A DNA stretch of 64,000 nt. It comes from Streptomyces sp. NBC_01296. GTDB taxonomy: Bacteria > Actinomycetota > Actinomycetes > Streptomycetales > Streptomycetaceae. Location of the stretch: contig NZ_CP130720.1 of the NCBI RefSeq assembly GCF_035984415.1, positions 3,658,001-3,722,000 on the forward strand, written 5' to 3'. Below are positions 45,714 to 55,082 of the stretch, one piece after another. The first letter of the stretch is position 1, and each line of letters starts with the position of its first letter. The translations under genes were made by a program, and so were the position numbers. Under the pieces are notes generated by a model. It worked only from the letters and a program-made list of their open reading frames with translations, made no database searches and had not been told where the DNA came from.

Positions 45714-47279
45714 GTGAACGACCGCCCCTCGTCGGGCCTGTACCCCGATTCCGGGTACGACGGCCTTTCCGACACCACTTTCGCTGGTGACTCGACCTAT
45801 GTTTCCTACGAAACACAGGGCCAGGGGTACGACTACGCCTCTTATGCCTCTTACGAGACCGGCGCGTACGACTCCACCGCCTGGTCCGCCCAAGGCAGTT
45901 ACCCGCAGGACGGCGGCTACCTGCCGACCATCCCCGCCCAGGGCGGCGTCACCGAGGACGCCGGCACCGGACAGTGGGATGCGAGCGCCTGGAACCAGCC
46001 GGGCAGCACGGACTACCAGGCCACCGCCTTCGGCTACGAGCAGACCGGGCAGGCCGCGCAGACCGGGCAGTGGGCGGTGCCGGGTTACGGCACCACGGGC
46101 ACCGAGACCGGCGCGTACGACGCCACCGCCTGGAACACCGTCCCGCAGCACGAGCAGCAGACCCAGACCTTCTCGTACGACTACCCGTACGAGTATCAGC
46201 AGCAGCACGAGGCGCACCAACCGCAGCAGCAGGACGCGGCCTACGCCTACGAGGCGCCGGCCGCCCCCGCCGCCGACGTCTACAGCGAGACCGCCGTCTT
46301 CGAGGTCCTCGGCAGTGAAGCCCCCGAGCAGGACCACGACTTCGGGCTCGAGCACGGCCTCGACCAAGACTTCGGGATCGATCTCGACGGCGACCTCGCG
46401 GCCGCCCCGGTGCACGACCTGCCCACCCAGGCCATGCCGGTCACCCCGGCCGCCGCGCCCGTGCCGCGCGGCTCGCGCCGCGCCGGCGCCAAGACCAAGT
46501 CGGCGTCCACGGCCGCCTCTCCGTCCGCAGGCGGCAGCAGCCGGCGCCGCACCCCGGCGAAGCGTTCCGCCCTGCTGACCGTGGCCGTGCCCTCCGCCTG
46601 CGTGATGGGCGTCGCCGGTGTCGCGGCCGCCTCCGTCGGCGGACTCACCGCCGCGGACAAGCCCGCCGAGGGCACCACCACGATGGCCGCGCCCGACCCG
46701 GCCTCGGTGAAGCCCGTCGCGGCGAACAGCAAGCTCGACACCCAGCTGACGGCGCTCAGCGCCGACGCGGGCGATTTCGCGGACCGCGCGAGCCGCACGC
46801 AGGAGCGCATCGACCTGCGCCAGCGCCAGGAAGACGAAAAGCAGAAGAAGGCGGAGGAGGAGGCGGCCAAGGAAGCGGCCCGCCCCAAGTTCGCGATCCC
46901 GGTCTCGCAGCACGGCCTCAGCGCCAGCTTCGGCCAGGCCGGCGGCATGTGGATGTCCGTGCACACCGGCATCGACTTCCCGGTCTCCTACGGCACTCCG
47001 GTCATGTCCGCCACCGACGGCACCGTGCGCACCCAGTGGAACAGCGCCTACGGCAACATGGCCATAGTGACCTCGCCCGACGGCACCGAGACCTGGTACT
47101 GCCACCTCAGCAGCACCAAGATCCGGTCCGGCAAGGTCAAGGCGGGCGACGTCATCGCCTACTCCGGCAACTCCGGCAACTCCACGGGCCCGCACCTCCA
47201 CTTCGAGGTACGGCCCGGCGGCGGCTCGGCGATCGACCCCCTGCCGTGGCTGCGCAGCCACGGCCTGGACCCGACCTAA
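45714..47279 (+). CDS. M23 family metallopeptidase with disordered Tyr/Gln-rich N-terminus
   Basis: 521 residues from a GTG at 45714. Residues 1-280 are disordered, rich in Tyr, Gln and acidic residues with repeats like [10 protein letters not shown]; a membrane helix spans about 285-308; a charged coiled coil (363-389) follows; and the C-terminal peptidase domain has the LytM zinc ligands H417, D421, H494 and H496 plus H464. It should cleave peptidoglycan cross-bridges outside the membrane, with the long tail inside the cell. No inhibitory change in the active site is seen. Confidence 0.92.
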   Translation: MNDRPSSGLYPDSGYDGLSDTTFAGDSTYVSYETQGQGYDYASYASYETGAYDSTAWSAQGSYPQDGGYLPTIPAQGGVTEDAGTGQWDASAWNQPGSTDYQATAFGYEQTGQAAQTGQWAVPGYGTTGTETGAYDATAWNTVPQHEQQTQTFSYDYPYEYQQQHEAHQPQQQDAAYAYEAPAAPAADVYSETAVFEVLGSEAPEQDHDFGLEHGLDQDFGIDLDGDLAAAPVHDLPTQAMPVTPAAAPVPRGSRRAGAKTKSASTAASPSAGGSSRRRTPAKRSALLTVAVPSACVMGVAGVAAASVGGLTAADKPAEGTTTMAAPDPASVKPVAANSKLDTQLTALSADAGDFADRASRTQERIDLRQRQEDEKQKKAEEEAAKEAARPKFAIPVSQHGLSASFGQAGGMWMSVHTGIDFPVSYGTPVMSATDGTVRTQWNSAYGNMAIVTSPDGTETWYCHLSSTKIRSGKVKAGDVIAYSGNSGNSTGPHLHFEVRPGGGSAIDPLPWLRSHGLDPT

Positions 47280-47287
47280 GCCCGACA

Positions 47288-47311
47288 GGCCGGGGAACCG
47301 ATCCCCCGGCC
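47288..47311. terminator. bidirectional terminator between M23 peptidase and pcrA genes
   Basis: An 8-bp perfect stem GGCCGGGG/CCCCGGCC (47288-47295, 47304-47311) with an 8-nt loop lies between the convergent genes, 9 nt after the peptidase stop and 12 nt from the pcrA stop. Confidence 0.7.
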
Positions 47312-47323
47312 CCGGCCCCCTGG

Positions 47324-49822
47324 TTACAGCTTCTGCACCGGCGCGTAGCGCAGCAGCAGGCGCTTCGGCTTGTCGTCCCCGAAGTCGACGGTGGCCTGCG
47401 CGTCCGCCCCGGCGCCCCTGACCTCCATGACCGTGCCCAGCCCGAACTGGTCGTGCGTGACCCGGTCCCCGACCGCCAGCGCGATGACCGGCTTGTCGGC
47501 GGCCCGGCGCGTCGCGAACCCGGACGGCCCCGACTTCGTACGGGACGAGGACAGGAACGCCTCCGGCGAGGTGCCGAACGTGGCCTTCCCGCCGCCCGAG
47601 CCGGACGATCCGTACCCCGAACTCCGCATCGGGCCCGCCGGCTTCTGCGCGGCGCCCGTGCGCTTCCACTGCAGGTACTCCGCCGGGATCTCCTCGAGGA
47701 ACCGCGACGGCGGGTTGTACGAGGGGGTGCCCCAGGCGCTGCGCATGCTGGAGCGGGTCAGGTACAGCCGCTCGCGCGCCCGCGTGATGCCCACGTACGC
47801 GAGGCGGCGCTCCTCCTCCAGTTCCTTGGTCTGGCCCAGCGCCCGCATGTGCGGGAAGACCCCGTCCTCCATGCCGGTCAGGAAGACCACCGGGAACTCG
47901 AGGCCCTTGGCGGTGTGCAGGGTCATCAGCGTGATGACGCCCGAGCCGTCCTCGTCCTCGTCCGGGATCTGGTCGGAGTCGGCGACGAGCGCGACCTGCT
48001 CCAGGAACTCCGCGAGCGTGCCCGGGTTGTCCTCGCCGCGGGCCTGCTCGAACTCCAGCGCCACCGCCGCGAGTTCCTGGAGGTTCTCGATCCGCGTCTC
48101 GTCCTGCGGGTCGGTCGAGGCCTGGAGCTCGGCGAGGTAGCCCGTACGCTCCAGCACCGCCTCCAGCACCACCGCCGGGCCCGCGCCCGAGTCGACGATC
48201 GTGCGGAGCTCCTCCATCAGCACGTTGAACCGCTTCACCGCGTTCGTCGAGCGCGCGGCCATGCCGAACGCCTCGTCCACGCGCCGCAGCGCCTGCGGGA
48301 AGGTGATCTTCTCGCGCATCGCGAGCGCGTCGACCATCGCTTCCGCGCGCTCGCCGATGCCGCGCTTGGGCACGTTCAGGATCCGGCGCAGCGGGACGTT
48401 GTCCTCCGGGTTCGCGAGGACGCGCAGGTACGCGAGGACGTCGCGGACCTCCTTGCGCTCGTAGAAGCGGACGCCGCCGACGACCTTGTACGGGAGTCCG
48501 ACGCGGATGAAGATCTCCTCGAACACACGCGACTGCGCGTTCGTCCGGTAGAAGATCGCGACGTCGCCCGCCCTGGCGTCCCCGGCGTCCGTCAGCCGGT
48601 CGATCTCGTCGGCGATGAACTGCGCCTCGTCGTGCTCGGTGTCCGCGACGTAGCCGGTGATGACGGCGCCGGTGCCGGCCTGGGTCCACAGGTTCTTGGC
48701 GCGGCGGTTCTCGTTGCGCTCGATGACCGCGTTGGCCGCGGAGAGGATCGTCTGCGTGGAGCGGTAGTTCTGCTCCAGCAGGATCGTCGTCGCGTCCTTG
48801 TAGTCCTCCTCGAACCGGAGGATGTTGCGGATGGTCGCGCCGCGGAAGGCGTAGATCGACTGGTCGGCGTCACCCACCACGCACAGCTCGGCCGGCGGCA
48901 GGTCCGGGTAGCCGGTGCCGACGAGCTCGCGCACCAGCGTGTACTGGGCGTGGTTGGTGTCCTGGTACTCGTCCACCAGGACGTGCCGGAAGCGGCGCCG
49001 GTAGTGCTCGGCGACGTCCGGGAACGCCTGGAGCAGGTGCACCGTGGTCATGATGATGTCGTCGAAGTCGAGCGCGTTGGCCTCGCGCAGCCGCCCCTGG
49101 TACATCGCGTACGCCTGGGCGAGCGTCTTCTCGAAACCGTCGGCGGCCTGCCCGGCGAAGGCGTCCTCGTCGATCAGCTCGTTCTTCAGGTTCGAGATCT
49201 TGGCGTTGAAGGCCTTGGGCGGGAACTTCTTCGGGTCCAGGTCCAGGTCGCGGCAGACGAGCGCCATCAGGCGCTTCGAGTCGGCCGCGTCGTAGATCGA
49301 GAAGGACGAGGTGAAGCCGAGCCGCTTCGACTCGCGGCGCAGGATGCGCACGCACGCGCTGTGGAAGGTGGACACCCACATGGCGTTGGCGCGCGGGCCG
49401 ACCAGGCCCTCGACGCGCTCCTTCATCTCGCCGGCGGCCTTGTTGGTGAAGGTGATCGCCAGGATCTGGCCGGGGTGGACGTTCCGCGCGGCCAGCAGGT
49501 GGCCGATGCGGTGGGTCAGCACCCGGGTCTTGCCGGAGCCGGCGCCGGCCACGATGAGCAGCGGGGAGCCCGCGTGCACCACGGCCGCGGCCTGCTGCTC
49601 GTTCAGCCCGTCCAGGAGGGTCGCGGGGTCGATGACGGGCTTCGGGGAGCCGTCCCGGTAGTACGCATCCCCGCTCCCCTCACTGCCGCCGGCCATGTCG
49701 AATCGGCCCCCGAAGAGATCGTCCGCACCCGGCTCCGGGGCGGCGTGGTCCTCGGGCGGCGGAGGGACCTCGTCGGAGGGGGTGAGGTCCGCCAGGAAAC
49801 TGTCGTCAAAGAGGCTGCTCAT
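47324..49822 (-). CDS. pcrA: ATP-dependent DNA helicase PcrA (UvrD/Rep family)
   Basis: 832 residues. An acidic N-terminal extension of 65 residues precedes the SF1A helicase core: Walker A AGAGSGKT (92-99), Walker B VDEYQDTN, motif III GDADQSIYAFRGA, and motifs V/VI near LMTLHTAKGLEFPVVFLTGME and RRLAYVGITRARERL. The C-terminal part ends with a Tudor-like RNA-polymerase-interacting domain (GDRVTHDQFGLGTVMEV). PcrA unwinds DNA 3' to 5' in repair and removes stalled complexes. Its start is overlapped by the end of an ArsR-like gene (17 nt), so it is the second gene of an operon. Confidence 0.96.
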   Translation of the reverse strand: MSSLFDDSFLADLTPSDEVPPPPEDHAAPEPGADDLFGGRFDMAGGSEGSGDAYYRDGSPKPVIDPATLLDGLNEQQAAAVVHAGSPLLIVAGAGSGKTRVLTHRIGHLLAARNVHPGQILAITFTNKAAGEMKERVEGLVGPRANAMWVSTFHSACVRILRRESKRLGFTSSFSIYDAADSKRLMALVCRDLDLDPKKFPPKAFNAKISNLKNELIDEDAFAGQAADGFEKTLAQAYAMYQGRLREANALDFDDIIMTTVHLLQAFPDVAEHYRRRFRHVLVDEYQDTNHAQYTLVRELVGTGYPDLPPAELCVVGDADQSIYAFRGATIRNILRFEEDYKDATTILLEQNYRSTQTILSAANAVIERNENRRAKNLWTQAGTGAVITGYVADTEHDEAQFIADEIDRLTDAGDARAGDVAIFYRTNAQSRVFEEIFIRVGLPYKVVGGVRFYERKEVRDVLAYLRVLANPEDNVPLRRILNVPKRGIGERAEAMVDALAMREKITFPQALRRVDEAFGMAARSTNAVKRFNVLMEELRTIVDSGAGPAVVLEAVLERTGYLAELQASTDPQDETRIENLQELAAVALEFEQARGEDNPGTLAEFLEQVALVADSDQIPDEDEDGSGVITLMTLHTAKGLEFPVVFLTGMEDGVFPHMRALGQTKELEEERRLAYVGITRARERLYLTRSSMRSAWGTPSYNPPSRFLEEIPAEYLQWKRTGAAQKPAGPMRSSGYGSSGSGGGKATFGTSPEAFLSSSRTKSGPSGFATRRAADKPVIALAVGDRVTHDQFGLGTVMEVRGAGADAQATVDFGDDKPKRLLLRYAPVQKL

Positions 49823-50153
49823 CGCTTTCCGAGTCTAGAGGGCGGGACCGACACGCCAGTACGAGTTCCAGCAGACCGGGGAAACGCACCTCCAGGTCGT
49901 CCCGGCGCAGCGTGAGGCAGAGCCTGCGGCCCTGCGGGCTCTGGCGGATCACCCCGCCCTCGCGCAGCGTCTTGAGGTGGTGCGTGACGCTCGACCGGGG
50001 CAGGTCGGGCACCACCTCGCCACAGAACGTCTCCTCGCCGGAGGCGAGCTTGCGGACGATCTCGAGGCGGGCCGGGTGCCCGAGGGCCGCGAGCACCTCG
50101 GCCAGGTCGAGATCCTCGGCGCGGGGGTGGGTCGGCTCGGCGGCGGCAGGCAT
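49806..50153 (-). CDS. ArsR family winged-helix regulator
   Basis: 115 residues with an ArsR-type winged helix: ALGHPARLEIVRKLA, then DLPRSSVTHHLKTLREGGVI and the wing QGRRLCLTLR. One cysteine (ETFCGEVV) is near the recognition helix, but the classic metal-binding CxC is absent, so it may sense something else or act as a plain repressor. Divergent from a small membrane protein gene, a common arrangement of regulator and target. It overlaps the pcrA gene by 17 nt, which could link pcrA expression to this regulator. Confidence 0.88.
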   Translation of the reverse strand: MPAAAEPTHPRAEDLDLAEVLAALGHPARLEIVRKLASGEETFCGEVVPDLPRSSVTHHLKTLREGGVIRQSPQGRRLCLTLRRDDLEVRFPGLLELVLACRSRPLDSESDEQPL

Positions 50154-50162
50154 GCCGTCACT

Positions 50163-50179
50163 GTACGCAGATCTCGTAC
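50163..50179. promoter_or_regulatory. candidate ArsR operator
   Basis: GTACG-CAGATCT-CGTAC is an inverted repeat with a palindromic AGATCT centre, ten bases upstream of the ArsR start and 64 nt before the divergent membrane protein start. Confidence 0.45.
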
Positions 50180-50242
50180 GGACGTTTCCGATGAGCCGAC
50201 CTGCTTCCCGGGCCGGCCGGGAGCCCCCGTACGCTCGGCGCC

Positions 50243-50596
50243 ATGGACGTACTCATCAATGTCTTCGTGGGCCTGCACATCATCGGTATCGCCGCCCTCC
50301 TGGGCGGCTTCCTGACCCAGATGAAGGCGATGAACGCCGGCACCGCCCGTTTCGTGCCCGCGATGCTGCACGGCGCGCTGACGATGCTCGTCACCGGCGT
50401 CCTGCTGGTCGGCTTCCGCGAGATGGACGGCGGCCACGTCAACAACATCAAGATCGGCGTGAAGCTCGCCGTCCTGTTCGTGGTCCTCGCCCTCGTCTAC
50501 GTGAAGCGGGACGAGGAGCGGGTGGAGAAGGCGCTGTTCGGCGCGGTCGGCGGACTGACCGTGGTCAATATCTTCATCGCCGTCCTCTGGCGCTGA
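50243..50596 (+). CDS. small four-helix membrane protein
   Basis: 117 residues with about four membrane helices (3-22, 36-58, 73-88 and 97-114) and short loops. Conserved-looking features are a His in the first helix (GLHIIGIAALLGGFL) and NNIKIGVKLAVLF. I do not recognise the family. Divergence from the ArsR gene suggests the regulator controls it. It stands alone before the NlpC/P60 gene. Confidence 0.8.
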   Translation: MDVLINVFVGLHIIGIAALLGGFLTQMKAMNAGTARFVPAMLHGALTMLVTGVLLVGFREMDGGHVNNIKIGVKLAVLFVVLALVYVKRDEERVEKALFGAVGGLTVVNIFIAVLWR

Positions 50597-50733
50597 TCCG
50601 CAAGCGCCACGTCCCGGTCACGTCGGGTCACGTCAGGCCACTTGCGATCATCTCGTCATCCGGCCGTTACCTTCAGGTCTAGCGTCCTCCTCCAAGCACC
50701 GAGCTCCCGAGCGAGGAAGGACGTGAGGCCCTC

Positions 50734-51777
50734 GTGGCCAGTCACCGAAAGCCCAGGCAGCGCCCGCTCTCCCGCGGCACCGTACGGACCGCCGCCACAC
50801 TCGCCCTCGCGGGCGCTGCCACCGCCACCGCCTTCGAAGGCACCTCGCAGGCCGACCCCCAGCAGACGCCCTCCCAGGTGAAGGCGGAGGTGGACCGGCT
50901 CTACGAGGAGGCCGAGGCGACGACCGAGCGGTACAACGGGGCGAAGGAGAAGGCCGACGAGGCCCAGCGCGCGCTCGACGGGCTGCGCGACGAGTCCGCC
51001 CGCAAGACCGACCGGCTCAACACCGCCCGCAGGGCGCTCGGCTCCCTGGCCGCCGGCCAGTACCGCAGCGGCGGCCTGGGCCCCGCCATGCAGCTGGCGC
51101 TGGCCGCGGACCCGCAGGAGTACCTGGACCGGGCCTCGTTCCTCACCCGGACCGGCGACCGCAGCGCCGCCGAGATCTCCTCCGTACGGCGCCAGCTCGA
51201 CGAGGTCGGACAGCTGAGGGACCAGGCCGCCGGCCGGCTCGCCGACCTGCGCTCCCGCGAGGGCGAGCTCGCCGAGTACAAGGCCACCGTCGAGGGCAAG
51301 CTCGCCACCGCCAAGCGGCTGCTGGCCAAGCTCACCGCCGAGGAGCGGGCGGCGTACGAGGCCCAGTCGGCCGGCGCGGCCCCGGCCGGTCCGCGCGCCG
51401 CGACCGCTCCGGCGCCGGTTGCGGACGGTACGCGCGCCGCCCGCGCGGTGGCCTTCGCGTACGGGGCGATCGGCAAGCCGTACGTGTGGGGCGCGACGGG
51501 ACCGGGCTCGTTCGACTGCTCCGGGCTGACCCAGGCGGCCTGGCGCTCGGCCGGGGTCTCCCTCCCGCGCACCACCTACACCCAGATCAACGCCGGACAG
51601 CGCGTCTCGCGCGACCAGCTGGCCCCCGGCGACCTGGTGTTCTTCTACTCCGGGGTCACGCACGTCGGCCTGTACATCGGCAACGGCCAGATGGTTCACG
51701 CCCCCCGCCCCGGCTCGACGGTCCGCGTGGCCCCCATCGACTCGATGCCCTGGGCCGGCGCCTCCCGCCCGGCGTGA
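50734..51777 (+). CDS. NlpC/P60 family peptidoglycan endopeptidase
   Basis: 347 residues from a GTG at 50734, with GAGG five bases upstream. A signal peptide covers about residues 1-40; a long coiled coil follows (46-215), as in RipA-type proteins; the C-terminal NlpC/P60 domain has C262 (FDCSG), H310 and H322. It should cut stem peptides of peptidoglycan outside the membrane, with the coiled coil keeping it inactive or linking it to partners such as FtsX. Convergent with the esterase gene, six bases apart. Confidence 0.93.
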   Translation: MASHRKPRQRPLSRGTVRTAATLALAGAATATAFEGTSQADPQQTPSQVKAEVDRLYEEAEATTERYNGAKEKADEAQRALDGLRDESARKTDRLNTARRALGSLAAGQYRSGGLGPAMQLALAADPQEYLDRASFLTRTGDRSAAEISSVRRQLDEVGQLRDQAAGRLADLRSREGELAEYKATVEGKLATAKRLLAKLTAEERAAYEAQSAGAAPAGPRAATAPAPVADGTRAARAVAFAYGAIGKPYVWGATGPGSFDCSGLTQAAWRSAGVSLPRTTYTQINAGQRVSRDQLAPGDLVFFYSGVTHVGLYIGNGQMVHAPRPGSTVRVAPIDSMPWAGASRPA

Positions 51778-51783
51778 GGGGCC

Positions 51784-52896
51784 CTACGGCGCCTTGACCT
51801 GCGTGTTCAGCCAGCCGAAGGTCTGCGGGATCTGCTTCGACCACGAGTCGAGGTTGTGGCCGCCGACCACCTTCTCCGCGTGCACCGTGGTCGGGTTCTG
51901 CGCGATGGACTTGAGGTCCGTGCCGGACAGGTAGCCGTCCTGCTCGGCCCCCGACATCCACAGCGCGACCGCCGGCGGCGTGGGCGCGGCCTTGAGCAGG
52001 GCCTTCAGGTTGTGGGTGCGCCGCATCTCCGGGTCCTGGGCGACCAGCGAGGTGGGCTCCTGGCCCGGGTCGTTGTAGCCGGACAGGGAGACGGCCGCGC
52101 TGTAGCGGTCGGGGTGGAGGATGCCCAGCTTGGCGGCGCAGTACGCGCCCGCCGAGTACCCGGCGACGCCCCAGGTGCGGGCCTCGTCCGACGCCCGGAA
52201 GTTGTCGACGACCATCTTGCGGACGTCGACGCTGAACCAGCTGTCCGCGTTGACCTTGCCGGGGATGTTCGCGCAGCCGGTGTCGCCGTTGCCCAGCAGC
52301 ATGGCGCGCGGCGAGACCAGGATGAACGGCTGCACCTTGCCGCTCTTCATCAGCGGCTCCAGCACCTCGTGCGCCTTGAGCCCCTGGAACCAGGACTTGC
52401 CCGTCCCCGGTATGCCCGGGATCAGCTCGACGACGGGGAACTTCTTGTTCTTGAACGCCGGGTCGTCGTACTGCGGCGGGAGCCACACCATGACCTCGCC
52501 CTTGACCCCGGAGATCTTGCCGTTGAGCTCGGTCTTCTTGACCCGGCCGCCGAGGCCGTCGACCGGCTGGAACTCCTGGAGCACCTTCGGCTCCGCCTTG
52601 ACCTCCGTGGCCTTCTTCCCGCCGAGCCCGTCCGGGCCCAGGTCGGGGGCGGCGGTGACGTACTTTCCGGTGCCGAGCAGATCGCCCCAGGAGTTGTAGA
52701 AGGTCTCCTGCCGGTTCACCGCGATGAACACCACCGCAACGGCGGTGACCTGGGCGAACACCACCATCAGGGCACGGGTCGACACGCGTACGACGGCGGG
52801 GCCGCGCACCTTGCTCCACACGGCCAGAGGCAGGACGACGGCGATCGCCGTGAGGGCGATCGCCGTCGCGAAGAGGGGGATCCCGGTCAAGCTCAT
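51784..52896 (-). CDS. membrane-anchored esterase (esterase D/antigen 85-like)
   Basis: 370 residues from the ATG at 52896 (a TTG at 52908 is less likely). Two membrane helices lie in the first 65 residues, then a linker and an alpha/beta-hydrolase of the PF00756 esterase type. The nucleophile is in GYSAGAYCA; VPHPDRYSAAVSLSGY-like text (LHPDRYSAAVSLSGY) and the late His in VVGGHNLDSW match that family. The catalytic domain should face the outside. Substrate unknown. Confidence 0.85.
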   Translation of the reverse strand: MSLTGIPLFATAIALTAIAVVLPLAVWSKVRGPAVVRVSTRALMVVFAQVTAVAVVFIAVNRQETFYNSWGDLLGTGKYVTAAPDLGPDGLGGKKATEVKAEPKVLQEFQPVDGLGGRVKKTELNGKISGVKGEVMVWLPPQYDDPAFKNKKFPVVELIPGIPGTGKSWFQGLKAHEVLEPLMKSGKVQPFILVSPRAMLLGNGDTGCANIPGKVNADSWFSVDVRKMVVDNFRASDEARTWGVAGYSAGAYCAAKLGILHPDRYSAAVSLSGYNDPGQEPTSLVAQDPEMRRTHNLKALLKAAPTPPAVALWMSGAEQDGYLSGTDLKSIAQNPTTVHAEKVVGGHNLDSWSKQIPQTFGWLNTQVKAP

Positions 52897-52966
52897 CACG
52901 CCACCCAAGAGTGCAGCGTGGCACCGGGCGGTTGCCCCCGCCCCCTGCGGCGTGGGTCACACGCGA

Positions 52967-53659
52967 TCAGACCAGGCGGCGCGCCGTCGCCCAGCGGGTC
53001 AGCTCGTGCCGGTTGGAGAGCTGGAGCTTCCTGAGCACCGCCGAGACGTGCGATTCGACGGTCTTCACCGAGATGAACAGCTGCTTGGCGATCTCCTTGT
53101 ACGCGTAACCGCGCGCGATCAGCCGCAGCACCTCGCGCTCGCGCTGCGTGAGGCGGTCCAGGTCCTCGTCGACCGGCGGCGCGTCCGTCGAGGCGAAAGC
53201 GTCGAGCACGAAGCCCGCGAGCCGCGGCGAGAACACCGCGTCGCCCTCCTGCACCCGGAAGACCGAGTCGACCAGGTCGGTCCCGGTGATGGTCTTGGTG
53301 ACGTACCCGCGTGCGCCGCCCCGGATGACCCCGATGACGTCCTCGGCCGCGTCCGACACCGACAGGGCCAGGAACCGCACCGGGTCCTCGGCCGCCGACA
53401 TCAGCGGGGCGCAGCGCCGCAGCACCTCGACGCCGCCGCCGCCGGGCAGGTGCACGTCGAGCAGGACCACCTCGGGCCGGGTGGCGGTGATGACGGTGAC
53501 GGCCTGGTCGACGTCGGCCGCCTCGCCGACGACCTCGACGCCGGTCCGGGCGGTCTCGCCGATCTCGGCCTGCACGCCCGTACGGAACATCCGGTGGTCG
53601 TCGACGAGCACCACCCGAACGCTCCTGGCCACTCCCCCGCTGCCGGTCTCTTCGGTCAT
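52967..53659 (-). CDS. NarL/LuxR-type response regulator
   Basis: 230 residues from the ATG at 53659, overlapping the kinase stop (ATGA). The receiver domain has D20-D21 and the phosphorylated D68 (VVLLDVHLPG); the C-terminal LuxR helix-turn-helix (LTQREREVLRLIARGYAYKE) is complete. It is the partner of the adjacent PspC-domain histidine kinase. The palindrome at 54995-55019 in the divergent promoter is its likely binding site. Confidence 0.95.
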   Translation of the reverse strand: MTEETGSGGVARSVRVVLVDDHRMFRTGVQAEIGETARTGVEVVGEAADVDQAVTVITATRPEVVLLDVHLPGGGGVEVLRRCAPLMSAAEDPVRFLALSVSDAAEDVIGVIRGGARGYVTKTITGTDLVDSVFRVQEGDAVFSPRLAGFVLDAFASTDAPPVDEDLDRLTQREREVLRLIARGYAYKEIAKQLFISVKTVESHVSAVLRKLQLSNRHELTRWATARRLV

Positions 53660-54966
53660 GCTGCGTTCGCCGCCCTCTCCATCTCCAGCTCGACTTCCGT
53701 GCCGCCGTCGGGCGCGGACCGCAGCCGTGCGGTCCCGCCGTTGCGCTGCATCCGGCCGATGATCGATTCTCGTACGCCCATGCGGTCGTCCGGTACCGCG
53801 TCGATGTCGAAGCCCGGTCCCCGGTCCCGTACGGACACGAAGACCGTCTGCCCCTCCACCTCGGCGTACACCTGCACCGGCCCTCCCTCGCCACCGTACT
53901 TGGCGGCGTTGACCATCGCCTCGCGCGCGGCCTGGACCTGTGCGGCGAGCTTCTCGTCCAGCGGGCAGTCGCCGACCACGACGACCTCGATCGGGACCCC
54001 GTGGTGGTCCTCCACCTCGGCGGCCGTCTTCTTGACGGCTTCCGCGAGGGTGGCCGGCTCCTCGGCCTCGTCCTTGCCGGTGCCCTCCGGCTTGTACAGC
54101 CAGTTCCGCAGCTCCCGCTCCTGGGCGCGGGCGAGGCGGCGCACCTCGCCCACGTCCTCCGCGTTGCGCTGGATCAGGGTGAGCGTGTGCAGCACCGAGT
54201 CGTGCACGTGGGCGGCGACCTCGGCGCGCTCCTGGGCGCGGATGCGCATCAGGCGCTCCTCGGAGAGGTCCTGGGTCATCCGGATCAGCCAGGGCCCGGC
54301 GAGCAGCGCGATGCCGACGAGGACGGCGAGGGCTGCGGTCAGCACGTTGCCGAGCTGCGCCGCGGAGCCGCGTACGACGATGAACACGGTCAGGCCCACG
54401 CCGACCAGCGCGACCCCGGCGAACCCGCGGGCCATCTGCAGGAGGCGGGCGTTGCGCCCGGCGGCGGCACCCCAGTGGGCGCGGCGGGCATTGTCGGCCT
54501 GCCGCCATACGAGGACCACGCCGGCGCCGACCAGCAGCGTCGGCCACACGTAGCGTCCGGACGCGCCGCCGACCTGGACCTTGGAGATGAAGATCCCGGC
54601 GCCGATGCACAGTGCGATGAGCGCGGTGATCTGCCCCTTGTCGGGCTTGCGCAGGCGCCGGGTGCCGTCGGGGAGGGTCTCGAAGAAGGAGCGGTGGCCG
54701 GTGCGCCCGCCGACGCCCAGCGGTACGAAGACCCAGAACGCGGCGTACAGCAGCACGCCCAGGCCGTCGCCCCACATGAACAGGCCGAGGAAGGCGAGCC
54801 GGACCCAGATGACGGGCAGCCCGAGGTGCCCGGCGAGACCGCGCGCGACACCGCCGAGCATCCGGCCGTCGGCGCTGCGGTAGAGCCTGCGCTGCGGCGG
54901 TTCGTCGGCTTCTGCTGCGTGCGGGGGACGGGGGGCGGCGGAAACGGGCATGTTCCTGATGGTCAC
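53656..54966 (-). CDS. PspC-domain sensor histidine kinase
   Basis: 436 residues from a GTG at 54966 (ATG at 54951 is an alternative; neither has a strong ribosome site). Residues 26-85 are a PspC domain (YRSADGRMLGGVARGLAGHL). More membrane helices follow (112-128, 140-155, 182-198 and 206-228). The HisKA_3 domain carries HVHDSVLHTL with H255, and the ATPase domain has DRGPGFD and MGVRESIIGRM. The kinase therefore senses envelope stress at the membrane and passes phosphate to the adjacent regulator. Divergent from another PspC protein. Confidence 0.93.
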   Translation of the reverse strand: MTIRNMPVSAAPRPPHAAEADEPPQRRLYRSADGRMLGGVARGLAGHLGLPVIWVRLAFLGLFMWGDGLGVLLYAAFWVFVPLGVGGRTGHRSFFETLPDGTRRLRKPDKGQITALIALCIGAGIFISKVQVGGASGRYVWPTLLVGAGVVLVWRQADNARRAHWGAAAGRNARLLQMARGFAGVALVGVGLTVFIVVRGSAAQLGNVLTAALAVLVGIALLAGPWLIRMTQDLSEERLMRIRAQERAEVAAHVHDSVLHTLTLIQRNAEDVGEVRRLARAQERELRNWLYKPEGTGKDEAEEPATLAEAVKKTAAEVEDHHGVPIEVVVVGDCPLDEKLAAQVQAAREAMVNAAKYGGEGGPVQVYAEVEGQTVFVSVRDRGPGFDIDAVPDDRMGVRESIIGRMQRNGGTARLRSAPDGGTEVELEMERAANAA

Positions 54967-54994
54967 ACGCGCGCGGCGCGCGGGGCATCAGGGC

Positions 54995-55019
54995 ATCCCC
55001 CCAGTTCTGTAGGGGGGAT
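54995..55019. promoter_or_regulatory. candidate operator in the PspC module promoter
   Basis: ATCCCCCC-AGTTCTGTA-GGGGGGAT is a perfect 8+9+8 inverted repeat, flanked by direct TCAGGG repeats on both sides. It lies 28 nt from the kinase start and 63 nt from the PspC gene start, well placed for autoregulation by the response regulator. Confidence 0.55.
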
Positions 55020-55082
55020 ATCAGGGTTGTGCCAGGGTCGGGCCCGGTGCCGCGGGGCGCGGCGGCCCGTCACCATGGATCC

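Noticed and set aside
46949..49915. Very long open frame (about 990 codons) on the plus strand opposite pcrA, and similar long frames opposite guaA, folD and the SucC/PurH genes
   Set aside because: High G+C coding sequence keeps the antisense frame open. The translations are low-complexity Arg/Gly/Val strings with no ribosome sites, and the minus-strand genes have clear family motifs.
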